A DNA stretch of 64,000 bases from Torymus aiolomorphi (lineage: Eukaryota > Arthropoda > Insecta > Hymenoptera > Torymidae). A model generated the notes under the pieces. That model made no database searches, was not told the DNA's origin, and worked only from the letters and a program-made list of their open reading frames with translations. Of this stretch, positions 1 through 11,545 are shown piece by piece. Location of the stretch: assembly GCA_036365515.1 (NCBI GenBank), contig CM070874.1, forward strand, positions 25,291,862 through 25,355,861, given 5' to 3'. The position numbers were made by a program, and so were the translations under genes. Positions within the stretch are counted from its first letter, which is position 1; each line of letters opens with the position of its first letter.

Positions 1-1049
1 TATACTTTTACTGGCAATAGATTTTGGAAGTGAATTCAAAATTAACGTCAAAAAGAAGAAAATTGCATAAAAAGCCGATGCAAAATATATCAATGAACTT
101 CCAAATAGTAGTACCGGTAAATTAATATATTTTTGTAATAAATATGTGAAACGCTAATATATTATCATAATTTGTATATTTATAGGTTTGATTATATTGA
201 AAATGATATTTCTTATGATGATAAAGTACACTAATCGGGAGCACACAAACGTGTACAAGCACATTAATTGGGGGAATACAATTGCGTTCATCGCCGTCTC
301 TTGGGGCACACAAATGTAGGCAAAAATGATTTTTTTTTTCTTTTAATATAACTTTCGATAGAGTTGATATTTTGTAGAAAAAAATATTTCCGTATTTACA
401 TTAAAATTAAACTATCAATATGTATTAATTTCACATTCGTGCATTGTTAAATGAGTTCAACAAATCGCGACAAACCGGGAAGCTCCCTTAAACGCTAATC
501 GGAACAACTACCCTTTGCGCTTTTTACACTCTCTCATAATCATATGCTGAGTCTCTTGGAAAAAAAACAAAGAACATATATCGATAGATTCTCCCCCTCT
601 TTCCAGTGGTGCTATTGTTTATTCTCTGAAATGCTTTTATGCGGTCAGAAACTTGAGTTGAAAGTTCTGGCCGATTTTTCTAAAAGACTATTATTTTTTT
701 TTTTAAATAAATTTTTTCATTCGAAAGTGCAAGTTTTCATCCTCGAAACCCAAAAATTTCAAGTTGGAGGGTTCATAAGTAATAACATTTAAAAGACGGC
801 GGCGAGTCGCCGCGCGTGCTTTGGGCGCTACGCCGGAGCGCGCTGTTGCCGACGTATTTCACTATTTCGTTGTTTCGTACTTAATAAATATCATATAATA
901 AATTTTTTAATCTTTTTTTATTATAAGTCAATACTTTGTGTTCCATCTTTTGCAATTTTTTGTTAATTTACTAATATCTTGTATCTGAATTTAATTGAAT
1001 AGGTCTTGTCTCAAATTTAGATTTGTTTACTTTTGGATAGGTGAGTATA

Positions 1050-1930
1050 CTTCTAAAGATTCCGACCCTGAGAATTGTTATAGTTCAAGCCTCTTAACGT
1101 GTGCTGACATTTTAATAGAATTAAATAATAGAGTTACAGGAACTCTTTTTGCTGATTTTAACCTTTGTTTTAATTTTAATTCATCGTTTCTAATTCATCA
1201 TTTGAAGACATCTTTTTTCTCTTTTATATAAACTTAAAACTCATACTTTTATTTTCAAACAGTGATGTTCATATTTATAAATCTTGAGGAAGTACTCATG
1301 CAGAGAAGAATTTTTAAATTCTCTTTTAGGTTTCTTGGAAAAGTACGTCTTTTTTACCAAGAAGCGGCAAAATCATTTCACTGCAACACTAATCAGTGTA
1401 GTTTGGCAGCATTGGTCCTTTATTATAGAGAATTAAATTTTAAAACTTAAAAAAGCATGATACTTTTTCGAGACAATTTATCTCGGGCTGCCGTAGCAGT
1501 TTATCTAAAAAATTATAATCAATTACCCTAATAAAAAACTCTCTTGATTTCGCCGAAAAGGTATGATGGAACTGGGCAATACTATAAAAACAAATACGAC
1601 TTCCATAATCTTTTTCATCATTTTGAAGATTTTTCTGTTGAAGCGGAGCAGCGCTTTCACGCAACCGCGTATGGAAAAATGCATGAGAATTGATTCTGCC
1701 ACTTCTTGATCAATAGGGACGAACTTTTCCAAGAAACCCAGAGAAGTTAAAAATTTTCTTTTGGATAAAAACTCTCTGAAGGTTTGTGAATATGAAGATC
1801 ACTGTTTGAAAATAAAAGAATTAGTTTTAAGTTTATATAAAAGAGAAAAATGATGTATATGATCAAAACTGAAACAAAGGTTAAAATCAGCAAAAAAAGT
1901 TCCTGTAACTCTATCATTTCATTTTATTAA
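1050..1930. repeat. Palindromic module, copy 1
   Basis: This is a ~0.9-kb near-palindrome with its centre close to 1490. Its left half (AGTTACAGGAACTC..., then a segment near 1320 reading toward 1440) is repeated inverted in 1520-1930. Diverged full copies lie at about 4640-5572 (same orientation) and 27423-28290 (opposite orientation). Runs such as TATATAAACTTAAAACTC near 1225 recur inverted near 1835. It is non-coding as far as I can see. Confidence 0.7.
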
Positions 1931-2070
1931 CCTTTAGACTGCCGACCTGGCTCATATATGAGCCAGCTATAACCTTGAAAACTCGTTTCGACATATTAGA
2001 TATTTATATAAATAAATTTTACCTTTTAAAAATATTCATTTTTAACGTAAAAATGCCGGCAGTCTAAAGG
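1931..2070. mobile_element. piggyBac-type MITE, 140 bp, TTAA target duplication
   Basis: The element is bounded by TTAA at 1927-1930 and 2071-2074. Its 14-bp terminal inverted repeat is CCTTTAGACTGCCG on the left and its complement on the right. TTAA duplication with a CCTTT-type tip is characteristic of piggyBac-group elements. The unoccupied site is preserved in the sister copy at 5573-5576, where a single TTAA sits in the same flanking sequence. The element has no coding capacity. Confidence 0.85.
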
Positions 2071-2384
2071 TTAAACTGTTGCAACGCGCCGCCGTCTTTT
2101 TAATTTTATTACTTATGATCCCTTCATTTCTCCAACTTGAAATTTTGGGGTTTTGGAACTGAAGACTTGTACTTTCGAATGAAAAAAGTTAAAAAAAAAA
2201 AAAAAAAAAAAAACATGTTATTCTTTTAGAAAAATCGGTCCGACCTTTCAACTCAAGTTTTTGACCTAAAAAAAGCATTACGGAGAATAAACAATAGCAT
2301 AACTGGAAAGAGGAGGAAAAATGTATCAATATATGTTCACTGTTTTTTTCCGAGACTTATCATATGATTGCGAGCGAGTTGAAC

Positions 2385-2760
2385 AGAGCGCATTTTACGT
2401 GAAAAAGGCTCGGCTCGCGTCCGCTGGCTGGTTTCTGGCGGACGCTTCGATATGCACTATAAGTGTACCGATCGGCACGAAGTGCCTCGCAGCTCGCGAG
2501 TCGTCTGCGCCCGAATACGCGCTATGAGTGTACTGGTCGGCGCGGAGTGGGGGAATTGGGAGAATGACGGGCTCGGCCAGCGCAGCACGCGAGAGCTAGC
2601 TGCGCTCGAATATATAGATACAAGCAGCAAGCTGCCGGAGGGGACAGGGGAGCGGAGCCTGGGGCCGTGTGCTGCGGCCTCGGCGGCAATGTTCTCATAT
2701 GAGCGTGCGCGTGCTGACTGTCGCTTTGACACTCGGGAGCCGTTTTTCTAGCTATTCTAC
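2385..2760. repeat. GC-rich CpG island-like repeat, copy 1
   Basis: A GC- and CpG-rich block in otherwise AT-rich DNA, with further copies at 5870-6335 (same strand) and about 11050-11379 (inverted). Inside are about three degenerate ~60-90-bp units, each a CG-rich stretch followed by a TATA-like core: ACTATAAGTGTACC near 2456, CGCTATGAGTGTAC near 2519 and GAATATATAGATAC near 2608. ORFs of 90-137 codons run through it in several frames on both strands, as expected of CpG-rich repeats, and none looks like a protein family. It could be an internal promoter or LTR-like remnant, which is unproven. Confidence 0.6.
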
Positions 2761-3918
2761 CTGGCCCAGGAGTTAGAAATTTTTTCGCTTCTGTTTTCCT
2801 ATTTATGCAATTGGATAAAATAACCATCGCTTTTTATAGAGTTTGATTCGTAGACCCTAAATTTCGAGGTTACAATTTAACAAAATTGCTTTTTAAAAAC
2901 CTTGATTGTAATGCATTTCTTTAAACCAAAACTTAATTTAAACAAATATAAACAATCTATTGCGATCAGAATAATTGTTTCTTCAAAATTCAGTCAATTA
3001 TAAGATTTTAATGTTGCATTCGACATCTACGAAGAACCAGTATTCAAAGAGTTATAAATTTTTTAAATATTAATTATCAGTATTTAAGAGACTTTTTTTT
3101 ATACTCAAAAAATTAAACATCGAGTAGGGATAATTTTTTACAGTTGCTTACCATTTACCATCTAAAAAGAGATGTGCATAGTGAATATTACTTTGTATTA
3201 TAGATAATTCACGTTAATATGCGAGTAAATCTCAGGAACTCTTAACTTATTGGGAATTCCAAAGTTTAAGCAGTCAAATGAACTAAAACTCAAAATGTTT
3301 GCCCTTCCATAAAAATTAAAAAAACAATTATAAATAATGGTAAAGAATCAGCTGCGTACACAAAATTAAAAAAAGGTCGAAAAATCAGTCATTTTTTATG
3401 TTATTAATGTACTTTGCCCATCGATATATTTATGTATATAGGAACAGGAACACACTTACGATCGTTGCACAATTTGTTTAGCTTTTCTGTGTGCCAAAAT
3501 CTTTAATTTGAGCCCTGATACGTCGATGTACTATGAAAATTAGCCCATATAAAAGATTTATTCACCATACCCTGTCCGAAAGTCCATTTTCGCTCCCGAC
3601 TCAAAAACGCGAGTATGATATTTTGGCCAGGGTATGGTATGGTAATAGTATATCTACTATTCTCAAAATTATTTTCCTCCTATGTCTCGAAAAAATTAAA
3701 AAAAATTTAGGAGTACGCTCATGGGTCAAGTTTTAATTGTTCTTTTAGCTTTTCTGAACATAAAAAGAAATATGTACAAGCTCAATTTAACGGTATTATT
3801 TTTTGGCGATACTTTCAAGTCAATTTTGGATTGAAAAAAAAATTCAGGAAGAAAATGTCACTTTTTTTCTAAACGACAAACTTTAAAAGTTTCTGTTTTC
3901 TAAGAAATAATTGTTATT

Positions 3919-4640
3919 ACAATTATATGTGAAAATGTAAAATATCAATCTTCTTTCAAACATCACATCACTTTTACGTATTTCTTATGATTGCTAAATA
4001 AAAAATTAAATGAAATGACTAATGTTCTTTATTGACTTAGTTATTTCAATTATAATATGCATTGAATTTGTTGTGTAATTATAAATAAATCGATTGGCAA
4101 GGCACATTAATAACATAAAAAATGACTGATTTTTCGACCTTTTTTTAATTTTGTGTACACAGCTGATTCTTTACCATTATTTATAATTGTTTTTTTATTT
4201 TTTATTTTTTATTGAAAGGCAAAAATTTTGGGCTTAAACTTTGGAGTTTAAGTTTTGAACAATAAGTTAAGAGTTCCTGAGATTTACTCGCATATTAATG
4301 TGAATTATTTATAATACAAAGTAATATTAACTATGCACATCTCTTTTTAGATGGTAAATGGCAACTGTAATAATTTCTACTCGATGTTTAATTTTTTGAC
4401 TGTAATAAAAAAACTCTTAAATACTGAAAATTAATATTTGAAAAATTTATAAATCTTTGAATATTGGTTCTTCGTAGATGTCGAATGTAACATTTTAATC
4501 TTAAAATTGCCTGAATTTTCAAGAAACAATTATTCTGATTGCAATAGATTGTTTCTATTTGAAGTTTTGGTTTAAAGAAATGCATTAAAATCAAGGTTTT
4601 TAAAAAGCAATAAAGCAATTTTGTTAAATTCTAAAATTTC
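3919..4640. repeat. Inner palindrome arm, inverse of 6430-7130
   Basis: An AT-rich segment whose inverse complement occurs at 6430-7130, for example the stretch with AATTATAATATGCATTGAA near 4050 matching near 7010. The part at 4090-4640 is also an inverted copy of about 2880-3420. No gene is visible. Confidence 0.7.
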
Positions 4641-5572
4641 TGATCCTGAGAAATGTTATAGTTCAACCCTCTTAACGTGTGCTAACAGTTTAATAAAATG
4701 AAATGATGAGTTACAGGATAAATGATGAGTTACAGGAATGAAATGAGTTACAGGAACTCGTTTTGCTGATTTTAACCTTTGTTTTAGTTTTAATTCATCG
4801 TTTCTAATTCATCATTTGAAGACATCTTTTTTCTCTTTTATATAAACTTAAAACTCATTCTTTTATTTTTAAACAGTGAACTTCATATTTAGAAACCTTA
4901 AGGGAGTCCTCATCCAGAGAAGAATTTTTAAATTCTCTTTTAGGTTTCTTGGAAAAGTATGTCTTTTTTACCAAGAAGCGGCACAATCATTTCACTGCAA
5001 CGCTAATCAGTGTAGTTTGGCAGCATTGGTCCTTTATTATAGAGAATTAAATTTTAAAGCTTAAAAAAGCATCACACTTTTTCAGACAATTAATCTCGTG
5101 CTGCCGTAGCAGTTTATCTAAAAAATTATAATCAATTACCCTAATAAAAAATTCTTTTGATTTCGCCAAAAAAGGTATTTGTTTCACCGACGGAACTGGG
5201 TAATACTATAAAAACAAATACGACTTCCATAATCTTTTTCATTATTCTGAAGATTTTTCTGTTTAAGCAGAGCAGTGCTTTCACGCAACCGCGTACGCAA
5301 AAATGCATGAGAATTGATTGTGCCGTTTCTTGGTCAATAGAGACGAACTTTTCCAAGAAACCTAGAGAAGTTAAAAATTTTCCCTTGGATAAGAAATTCC
5401 TCAAGGTTTGTAAATAAGAAGATCACTGTTTGAAAATAAAAGAATAAGTTTTAAAGTTTATATAAAAGAGAAAAAAAATATCTTCAAATGATAAATTAGA
5501 AACGATGAATTAAAACTAAAACAAAGGTTAAAATGAGCAAAAAAATTTCTGTAACTCTATCATTTCAGTTTA
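4640..5572. repeat. Palindromic module, copy 2, with empty MITE site
   Basis: Second copy of the ~0.9-kb palindromic module, centred near 5130. Its right edge carries a single TTAA (5573-5576) where copies 1 and 3 hold the 140-bp piggyBac-type MITE, so this copy is the unoccupied allele of that insertion. Confidence 0.75.
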
Positions 5573-5869
5573 TTAAACTGTTACGATGCGCCGCTGTCTT
5601 TTAAATTTTATTACTTATGAACCCTTCAGTTCTTAAACTTGAAATTTTGGGGTTTTAAAACTGAAGACTTGTACTTTCGAATGAAATATTTAATTATAAA
5701 AATAAACATGTTATTCTTTTAGAAAAATCGGTCCGACCTTTCAACTTAAGTTTTTGACCTAAAAAAAGCATTACGGAGAATAAACAATAGCAGAACTGGA
5801 AAGAGGAGGAAAAATGTATCAATATATGTTCACTGTTTTTTTCCGAGAGACTTATCATATGTTTGCGAG

Positions 5870-6104
5870 CGAGTTGAACAGAGCGCATTTTACGCGAAAA
5901 AGGCTCGGCTCGCGCCCGCTGGCTGGTTTCTGGCGGACGCTTCGATATGCACTATAAGTGTACCGATCGGCACGAAGTGCCTCGCAGCTCGCGAGTCGTC
6001 TGCGCCTGAATACGCGCTATGAGTGTACTGGTCGGTGCGGAGTGGGGGAAATTGGAGAAAGACGGGCTCGGCCAGCGCAGCACGCGAGAGCTAGCTGCGC
6101 CCGA

Positions 6105-6197
<93 letters not shown>

Positions 6198-6429
6198 AAC
6201 AGCAAGCTGCCGGAGGGGTCAGGGGAGCGGAGCCTGGAGCCGCGTGCTGCAGCCTCGGCGGCAATATTGTCATATGAGCGTGCGCGCGCTAACTGTTGCT
6301 TTGACACTCGGGCGCCATTTTTCAGTTTCTAGCGATTCTACGTGGCCTAGGAGTCGGAAATTTTTTCGCTTCTGTCTCCCCATTTATGCAATTGGATAAA
6401 ATAACCATCGCTTTTTATAGAGTTTGATT
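5870..6429. repeat. GC-rich repeat copy 2 with expanded (TA)n
   Basis: Copy of the 2385-2760 block. Where copy 1 has a short TATATAGATACAAG stretch, this copy carries an uninterrupted TA microsatellite of about 85 bp (6107-6191). The flanks CGCCCGAATACA and ACACAAACAGCAAGCTG align with copy 1. Confidence 0.75.
6107..6191. repeat. (TA)n microsatellite
   Basis: About 42 consecutive TA units. Poly-(Tyr-Ile) reading frames through it are artefacts. Confidence 0.97.
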
Positions 6430-7918
6430 CATAGATCATAAATTTCGAGATTACAATTTAACAAAATTGCTTTTTAAAAACCTTGATTTTTATGCATTTC
6501 TTTAAACCAAAACTTCAAATAGAAACAATCTATTGCGATCAGAATAATTGTTTCTTGAAAATTCAGGCAATTTTAAGATTAAAATGTTACATTCGACATC
6601 TACGAAGAACCAATATTCAAAGATTTATAAATTTTACAAATATTAATTTTGGGTATTTAAGAGATTTTTTATTATAGTCAAAAAATTAATCATCGATTAG
6701 AAATTATTACAATTGCTTACCGTTTACCATCTAAAAAGAGATGTGCATAGTTAATATTACTTTGTATTATAAATAATTCACATTAATATGCGAGTAAATC
6801 TCAGGAACTCTTAACTTATTGGGAACTCTAAAGTTTAAGCTCAAAATTTTTGCCTTTCAAGAAAAAATAAAAAATAAAAAAACAATTATAAATAATGGTA
6901 AGGAATCAGCTGCGTACACAAAATTAAAAAAAAGGTCGAAAAATCAGTCATTTTTTATGTTATTAATGTGCTTTGCCAATCGATTTATTTATAATTACAC
7001 AACAAATTCAATGCATATTATAATTGAAATAACTAAGTCAATAAAGAACATTAGTCATTCCATTTAATTTTTTATTTAGCAATCATAAGAAATACGTAAA
7101 ACTGATGTGATGTTTGAAAGAAGATTGATATTTTATATTTTCACATATAATTGTAATAACGATTATTTCTTAGAAAACAGAAACTTTTAAAGCAATAATT
7201 TCAGTGTAGATTTTTATCTATTCAAAGATCAAATACGCAGATGCCAGTATTTATAAGAGATGTAGTTTAGAATAAAGACCAAATTTTCCTTAATTTTTAG
7301 ATTTAAAAGTAGCGCCAAAAAAATATACCATTCAATCACCGGGCTTGTAAATAATTCTTTTTCACATTCAGAAAGACTTAAAGAACAAGAAAAACTTTGT
7401 CCTGTAGATGTGACTTCAAAATTAAATCACTTTTTCAAGTTCGTCGTTTAGAAAAAAAGTGACATTTTCTTCCTGAATTTTTTTTTCAATCCAAAATTGA
7501 CTTGAAAGTATCGCCAAAAAATAATACCGTTAAATTGAGCTTGTACATATTTCTTTTTATGTTCAGAAAAGCTAAAAGAACAATTAAAACTTGACCCATG
7601 AGCGTACTCCTAAATTTTTTTAAATTTTTTTCGAGGCATAAGAGGAAAATAATTTTGAGAATAGTAGATATACTATTACCATACCATACCCTGGCCAAAA
7701 TATCATACTCGCGTTTTTGAGTCGGGAGCGAAAATGGACTTTCGGACAGGGTATGTTGAATAAATCTTTTATATGGGCTAATTTTCATAGTACATCGACG
7801 TATCAGGGCTCAAATTAAAGATTTTGGCACACAGAAAAGCTAAAGAAATTGTGCAACGATCGTAAGTGTGTTCCTGTTCCTATATACATAAATATATCGA
7901 TGGGCAAAGCACATTAAT
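6430..7918. repeat. Inner palindrome arm, right side
   Basis: Inverse complement of 3430-4640 in two stretches: 6430-7130 pairs with 3919-4640, and 7450-7918 pairs with 3430-3880. The intervening 7140-7440 resembles parts of the 15.5-17.3 kb palindrome, for example the segment about 60-day-old in appearance near 7200-7260 that matches 16680-16760. No gene is visible. Confidence 0.65.
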
Positions 7919-8546
7919 AACATAAGAAATGAATAAGAAAATCGTTCGTGAAGATTGATTAAGGTAGTAAATAAACGGACTCTAACGAACTAATGTGTTT
8001 TCGACCTTTATTTCGCCGACGTTTCGGGAGTTTTATTTATTACTCCCCTCTTCAGGGCTACAAAGTAATTTAACAAATCATTAAATAATGGACAAATTGT
8101 GAAAACTTTTTACAAAAATTTATAAATAATAGAATACCATTAATTAAGGTTTCGTCTCATAGGAGTTCGTCAAAGTATTGAAAGAAATGAACAACGTGGA
8201 AGTGGAAAAAAGAAGGCCAATCTGTGAAAAAATGTACGGGTATTGAATTTAGTTAAAATCTATTGAAACTAGAAAAAGATTTTTTTAATATATGTGCAAT
8301 TTGTACTTACGCCAGACTCTGTCTTTTCCGTTCATCATTGTTCCGCTACTTATATCTGAATTAATCAGCGTGCAGAACAATACTGAAGGGAAATCGCAAA
8401 AGTCTGACGAGATAAAGGAATTATTGACAGAACGGAAGGTGGGGGGAGAGAAGAGAGTAGAGAGAGAAAGTAAGAAGGAAACTATGAAAGCGAATCTCAT
8501 CGAATAAAATTTGAAATTGAATAAACGGAAAATTATAAGCAATTAG

Positions 8547-9610
8547 TTAGCCATTGCAAAATTGTTTTATAATATCTATTGTTTTTTTATATGAGTTTTT
8601 GAGGAAATTTAGATCTTGAATGCAGTTGAGAGTATTGTCGTGGTAGTAAATGTTAAGCATTTCTGAAAACGAGCGTTTATAAAAATTCTTTTCTGTATCT
8701 AAGATGTTCACTTTTTCAAAGTCGATTTTGTGACCCGTATTTTCCACATGTGTCGCTAAAGCAGATTTTTCCGAGCATTGTTTTACGGCTCTGATATGCT
8801 CATTAGTCCGAGTCTTTAGTTTACGTTTGCTCATACCTATGTATGAGGAAGTACAGTCCTAACATTTGATATGGTAAACAATGCCACTAGTGTGCATTTT
8901 ATCTAAACGGTCTTTGCCTAAAGTTATTAGATTATTAAATTTGTTTACGGATTGGAGTATGGGGATTATGTTATGTTTGTGTAAGATGTGGTTAATTTTT
9001 GGAGTGAGGTGTTTAATGAAGGGAAGGACTATTTTGTTTTTTAGAAATACGGAACGTGGAGTTTTTTCTTTAGTATGCATGCTGTTAGTGATAGTTGCGG
9101 TACGTTTCGAAATATATCTATTGATAATGTTAGGTGGATAGTTATTGCAAAGTAAGTAGTGTTTGACAGTTTTTAGGTTTTCTTTGTGGAACTGTGGATC
9201 TGAGAGTTTTATGGCTTTATCTACTAAACTATATATTATGGCTATTTTTTGTGTGTCAGGGTGGTGGGAAAGATAATTTATATAGCGTCCAGAGGCTGTA
9301 TTTTTTCTGAACCAGTTAGTCGTGATTTTATTGTTATTCTAATGAGTGTCATATCTAAGAAATTAATACTGTTATTGGATTCTCTTTCTATTGTAAATTG
9401 TAAATTGTTATTATAGTTATTAAAGGAGGACAGTATTTCTTTGATTTTTTTGTTTTTTACTATTAATAAGCAATCATCTACGTATCTTTTATATAAAAGG
9501 ATATCTTTACTATAATTTTTTAAGCAATTAGTTTCTAAAATTTCCAGAGCTATGTCAGCAAACCATGGACTAGTACAAAAGCCCATAGGAGCGCCCATAA
9601 TTTGTTTGTA
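8547..9610 (-). pseudogene. Penelope-like RT plus GIY-YIG endonuclease, truncated and broken
   Basis: Only the last part of the reverse transcriptase remains. MGFCTSPWFADI and the catalytic YVDD box (RYVDDCLLI, near 9475) are visible, followed by the linker and a C-terminal GIY-YIG nuclease with a CxxC-type lead, SYIGMSK and TRTNEH. The 5' end stops abruptly near 9610, where the inverted 3' copy begins. Two breaks are seen: a one-base-type frameshift near 9310-9345, after the segment ending SINFLDMTLIRI, and an in-frame TAG at 8859-8861, just before the GIY-YIG core. The family makes cDNA at nicked sites using the fused nuclease. This copy cannot make the full protein. Confidence 0.85.
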
Positions 9611-9642
9611 GTATTTATTGTTAAATTGGAGGAAAGTTGAGG

Positions 9643-10426
9643 AAAATACGGGTCACAAAATCGACTTTGAAAAAGTGAACATCTTAGATACAGAAAAGAA
9701 TTTTTATAAACGCTCGTTTTCAGAAATGCTTAACATTTACTACCACGACAATACTCTCAACTGCATTCAAGATCTAAATTTCCTCAAAAACTCATATAAA
9801 AAAACAATAGATATTATAAAACAATTTTGCAATGGCTAACTAATTGCTTATAATTTTCCGTTTATTCAATTTCAAATTTTATTCGATGAGATTCGCTTTC
9901 ATAGTTTCCTTCTTACTTTCTCTCTCTACTCTCTTCTCTCCCCCCACCTTCCGTTCTGTCAATAATTCCTTTATCTCGTCAGACTTTTGCGATTTCCCTT
10001 CAGTATTGTTCTGCACGCTGATTAATTCAGATATAAGTAGCGGAACAATGATGAACGGAAAAGACAGAGTCTGGCGTAAGTACAAATTGCACATATATTA
10101 AAAAAATCTTTTTCTAGTTTCAATAGATTTTAACTAAATTCAATACCCGTACATTTTTTCACAGATTGGCCTTCTTTTTTCCACTTCCACGTTGTTCATT
10201 TCTTTCAATACTTTGACGAACTCCTATGAGACGAAACCTTAATTAATGGTATTCTATTATTTATAAATTTTTGTAAAAAGTTTTCACAATTTGTCCATTA
10301 TTTAATGATTTGTTAAATTACTTTGTAGCCCTGAAGAGGGGAGTAATAAATAAAACTCCCGAAACGTCGGCGAAATAAAGGTCGAAAACACATTAGTTCG
10401 TTAGAGTCCGTTTATTTACTACCTTA
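9643..10426. repeat. Inverted 3'-end copy of the Penelope-like element
   Basis: Near-identical inverse complement of about 7960-8745. It includes the last ~65 codons of the nuclease, now on the plus strand (9643-9839), and the conserved terminal motif (GACCTTTATTTCGCCGACG and its complement). Confidence 0.85.
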
Positions 10427-10439
10427 AACATAAGAAATG

Positions 10440-11379
10440 GCTGATTTTTCAACCTTTTTTTAATTTTGTGTACGCAGCTGATTCTTTACCATTATTTATA
10501 ATTGTTTTTTTAATTTTTATTGAAGGGCAAACATTTTGAGTTTTAGTTCATTTGACTGCTTAAACTTTGGAATTCCCAATAAGTTAAGAGTTCCTGAGAT
10601 TTACTCGCATATTAACGTGAATTATTTATAATACAAAATAATATTTACTATGCACATCACTTTTTAGATGGTAAATGGTAAGCAACTAAAAAATTATCTC
10701 TACTCGATGTTTAATTTTTTGAGTATAATAAAAAATCTCTTAAATACTGAAAATTAATATTTAAAAAATTTATAACTCTTTGAATACTGGTTCTTCGTAG
10801 ATGTCGAATGCAACATTAAAATCTTATAATTGACTGAATTTTGAAGAAACAATTATTCTGATCGCAATAGATTGTTTATATTTGTTTAAATTAAGTTTTG
10901 GTTTAAAGAAATGCATTACAATCAAGGTTTTTAAAAAGCAATTTTGTTAAATTGTAACCTCGAAATTTAGGGTCTACGAATCAAACTCTATAAAATGCGA
11001 TGGTTATTTTATCCAATTGCATAAATGGGGAGACAGAAGCGAAAAAATTTCCAACTCCTGGGCCAGGTAGAATAGCTAGAAAAACGGCTCCCGAGTGTCA
11101 AAGCGACAGTCAGCACGCGCACGCTCATATGACAACATTGCCGCCGAGGCCGCAGCACACGGCCCCAGGCTCCGCTCCCCTGTACCCTCCGGCAGCTTGC
11201 CGTTTGTATCTATATATTCGAGCGCAGCTAGCTCTCGCGTGCTGCGCTGGCCGAGCCCCTCTTTCTCCCAATTCCCCCACTCCGCGCCGACCAGTACACT
11301 CATAGCGCGTATTCGGGTGCAGACGACTCGCGAGCTGCGAGGCACTTCGCGCTGATTGGTACACTTATAGTGCATATCG
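10440..11379. repeat. Right-arm segment of composite palindrome
   Basis: Inverse complement of about 2450-3420, including GC-rich repeat copy 3 at about 11050-11379. It resumes at 26983 after the foldback-like insertion. Joined across the 8-bp duplication, the flanks match the uninterrupted sequence at 2440-2475. Confidence 0.85.
11372..11379. repeat. 8-bp target-site duplication, left
   Basis: GCATATCG, repeated at 26983-26990. The unoccupied equivalents at about 2448 and 5939 carry a single copy inside the same flanking sequence. Confidence 0.9.
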
Positions 11380-11545
11380 ATGGGTTTGAAGTTTGCAACG
11401 TTGCGATCCAACGAAAATTCGATTTTCGAAAAACCACTTTTTCCACATGGATGATATAATGTACTACAAATAATGGAAGAATACATCAAAATTAATTAAA
11501 ATAAATCAATTCCAAACTACCCCCCACCCCTAACACGGAATTCGT

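Larger units (their letters stand above)
1..3918. repeat. Left arm of composite palindrome (outer inverted repeat)
   Basis: Bases 1-2480 recur in inverse complement at 26983-29405. The arm continues as the inverse of 10440-11379 (matching about 2450-3420) and of 7450-7918 (matching about 3430-3880). The partner arm is therefore split by two later insertions, a Penelope-like element and a foldback-like element. Position 1 pairs with about 29405, so the left end may lie outside the window. No gene is visible in this arm. Short ORFs reappear in the copies only because the DNA is repeated, on both strands. The divergence is mostly point changes and small indels. Confidence 0.85.
7932..10426 (-). 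mobile_element. Penelope-like retroelement, 5'-truncated, with inverted ends
   Basis: The element is flanked by a 13-bp duplication AACATAAGAAATG at 7919-7931 and 10427-10439. It contains a minus-strand reverse-transcriptase/GIY-YIG coding remnant. About 780 bp at its 3' end (7960-8745) is repeated inverted at 9643-10426, including the C-terminal coding part and the CTGAAGAGGGG / CCCGAAACGTCGG motifs. Inverted partial copies and variable-length target duplications are typical of Penelope-like elements. It split the pre-existing palindrome arm, so it is younger than that palindrome. Confidence 0.85.

Noticed and set aside
2452..2827. ORFs of 91-101 codons in the GC-rich block (also 5952-6399 and 11000-11489)
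   Set aside because: They occur on both strands in overlapping frames of a CpG-rich repeat, match no family, and change with each copy.
5952..6399. Poly-(Tyr-Ile) proteins
   Set aside because: Translation of a (TA)n microsatellite.
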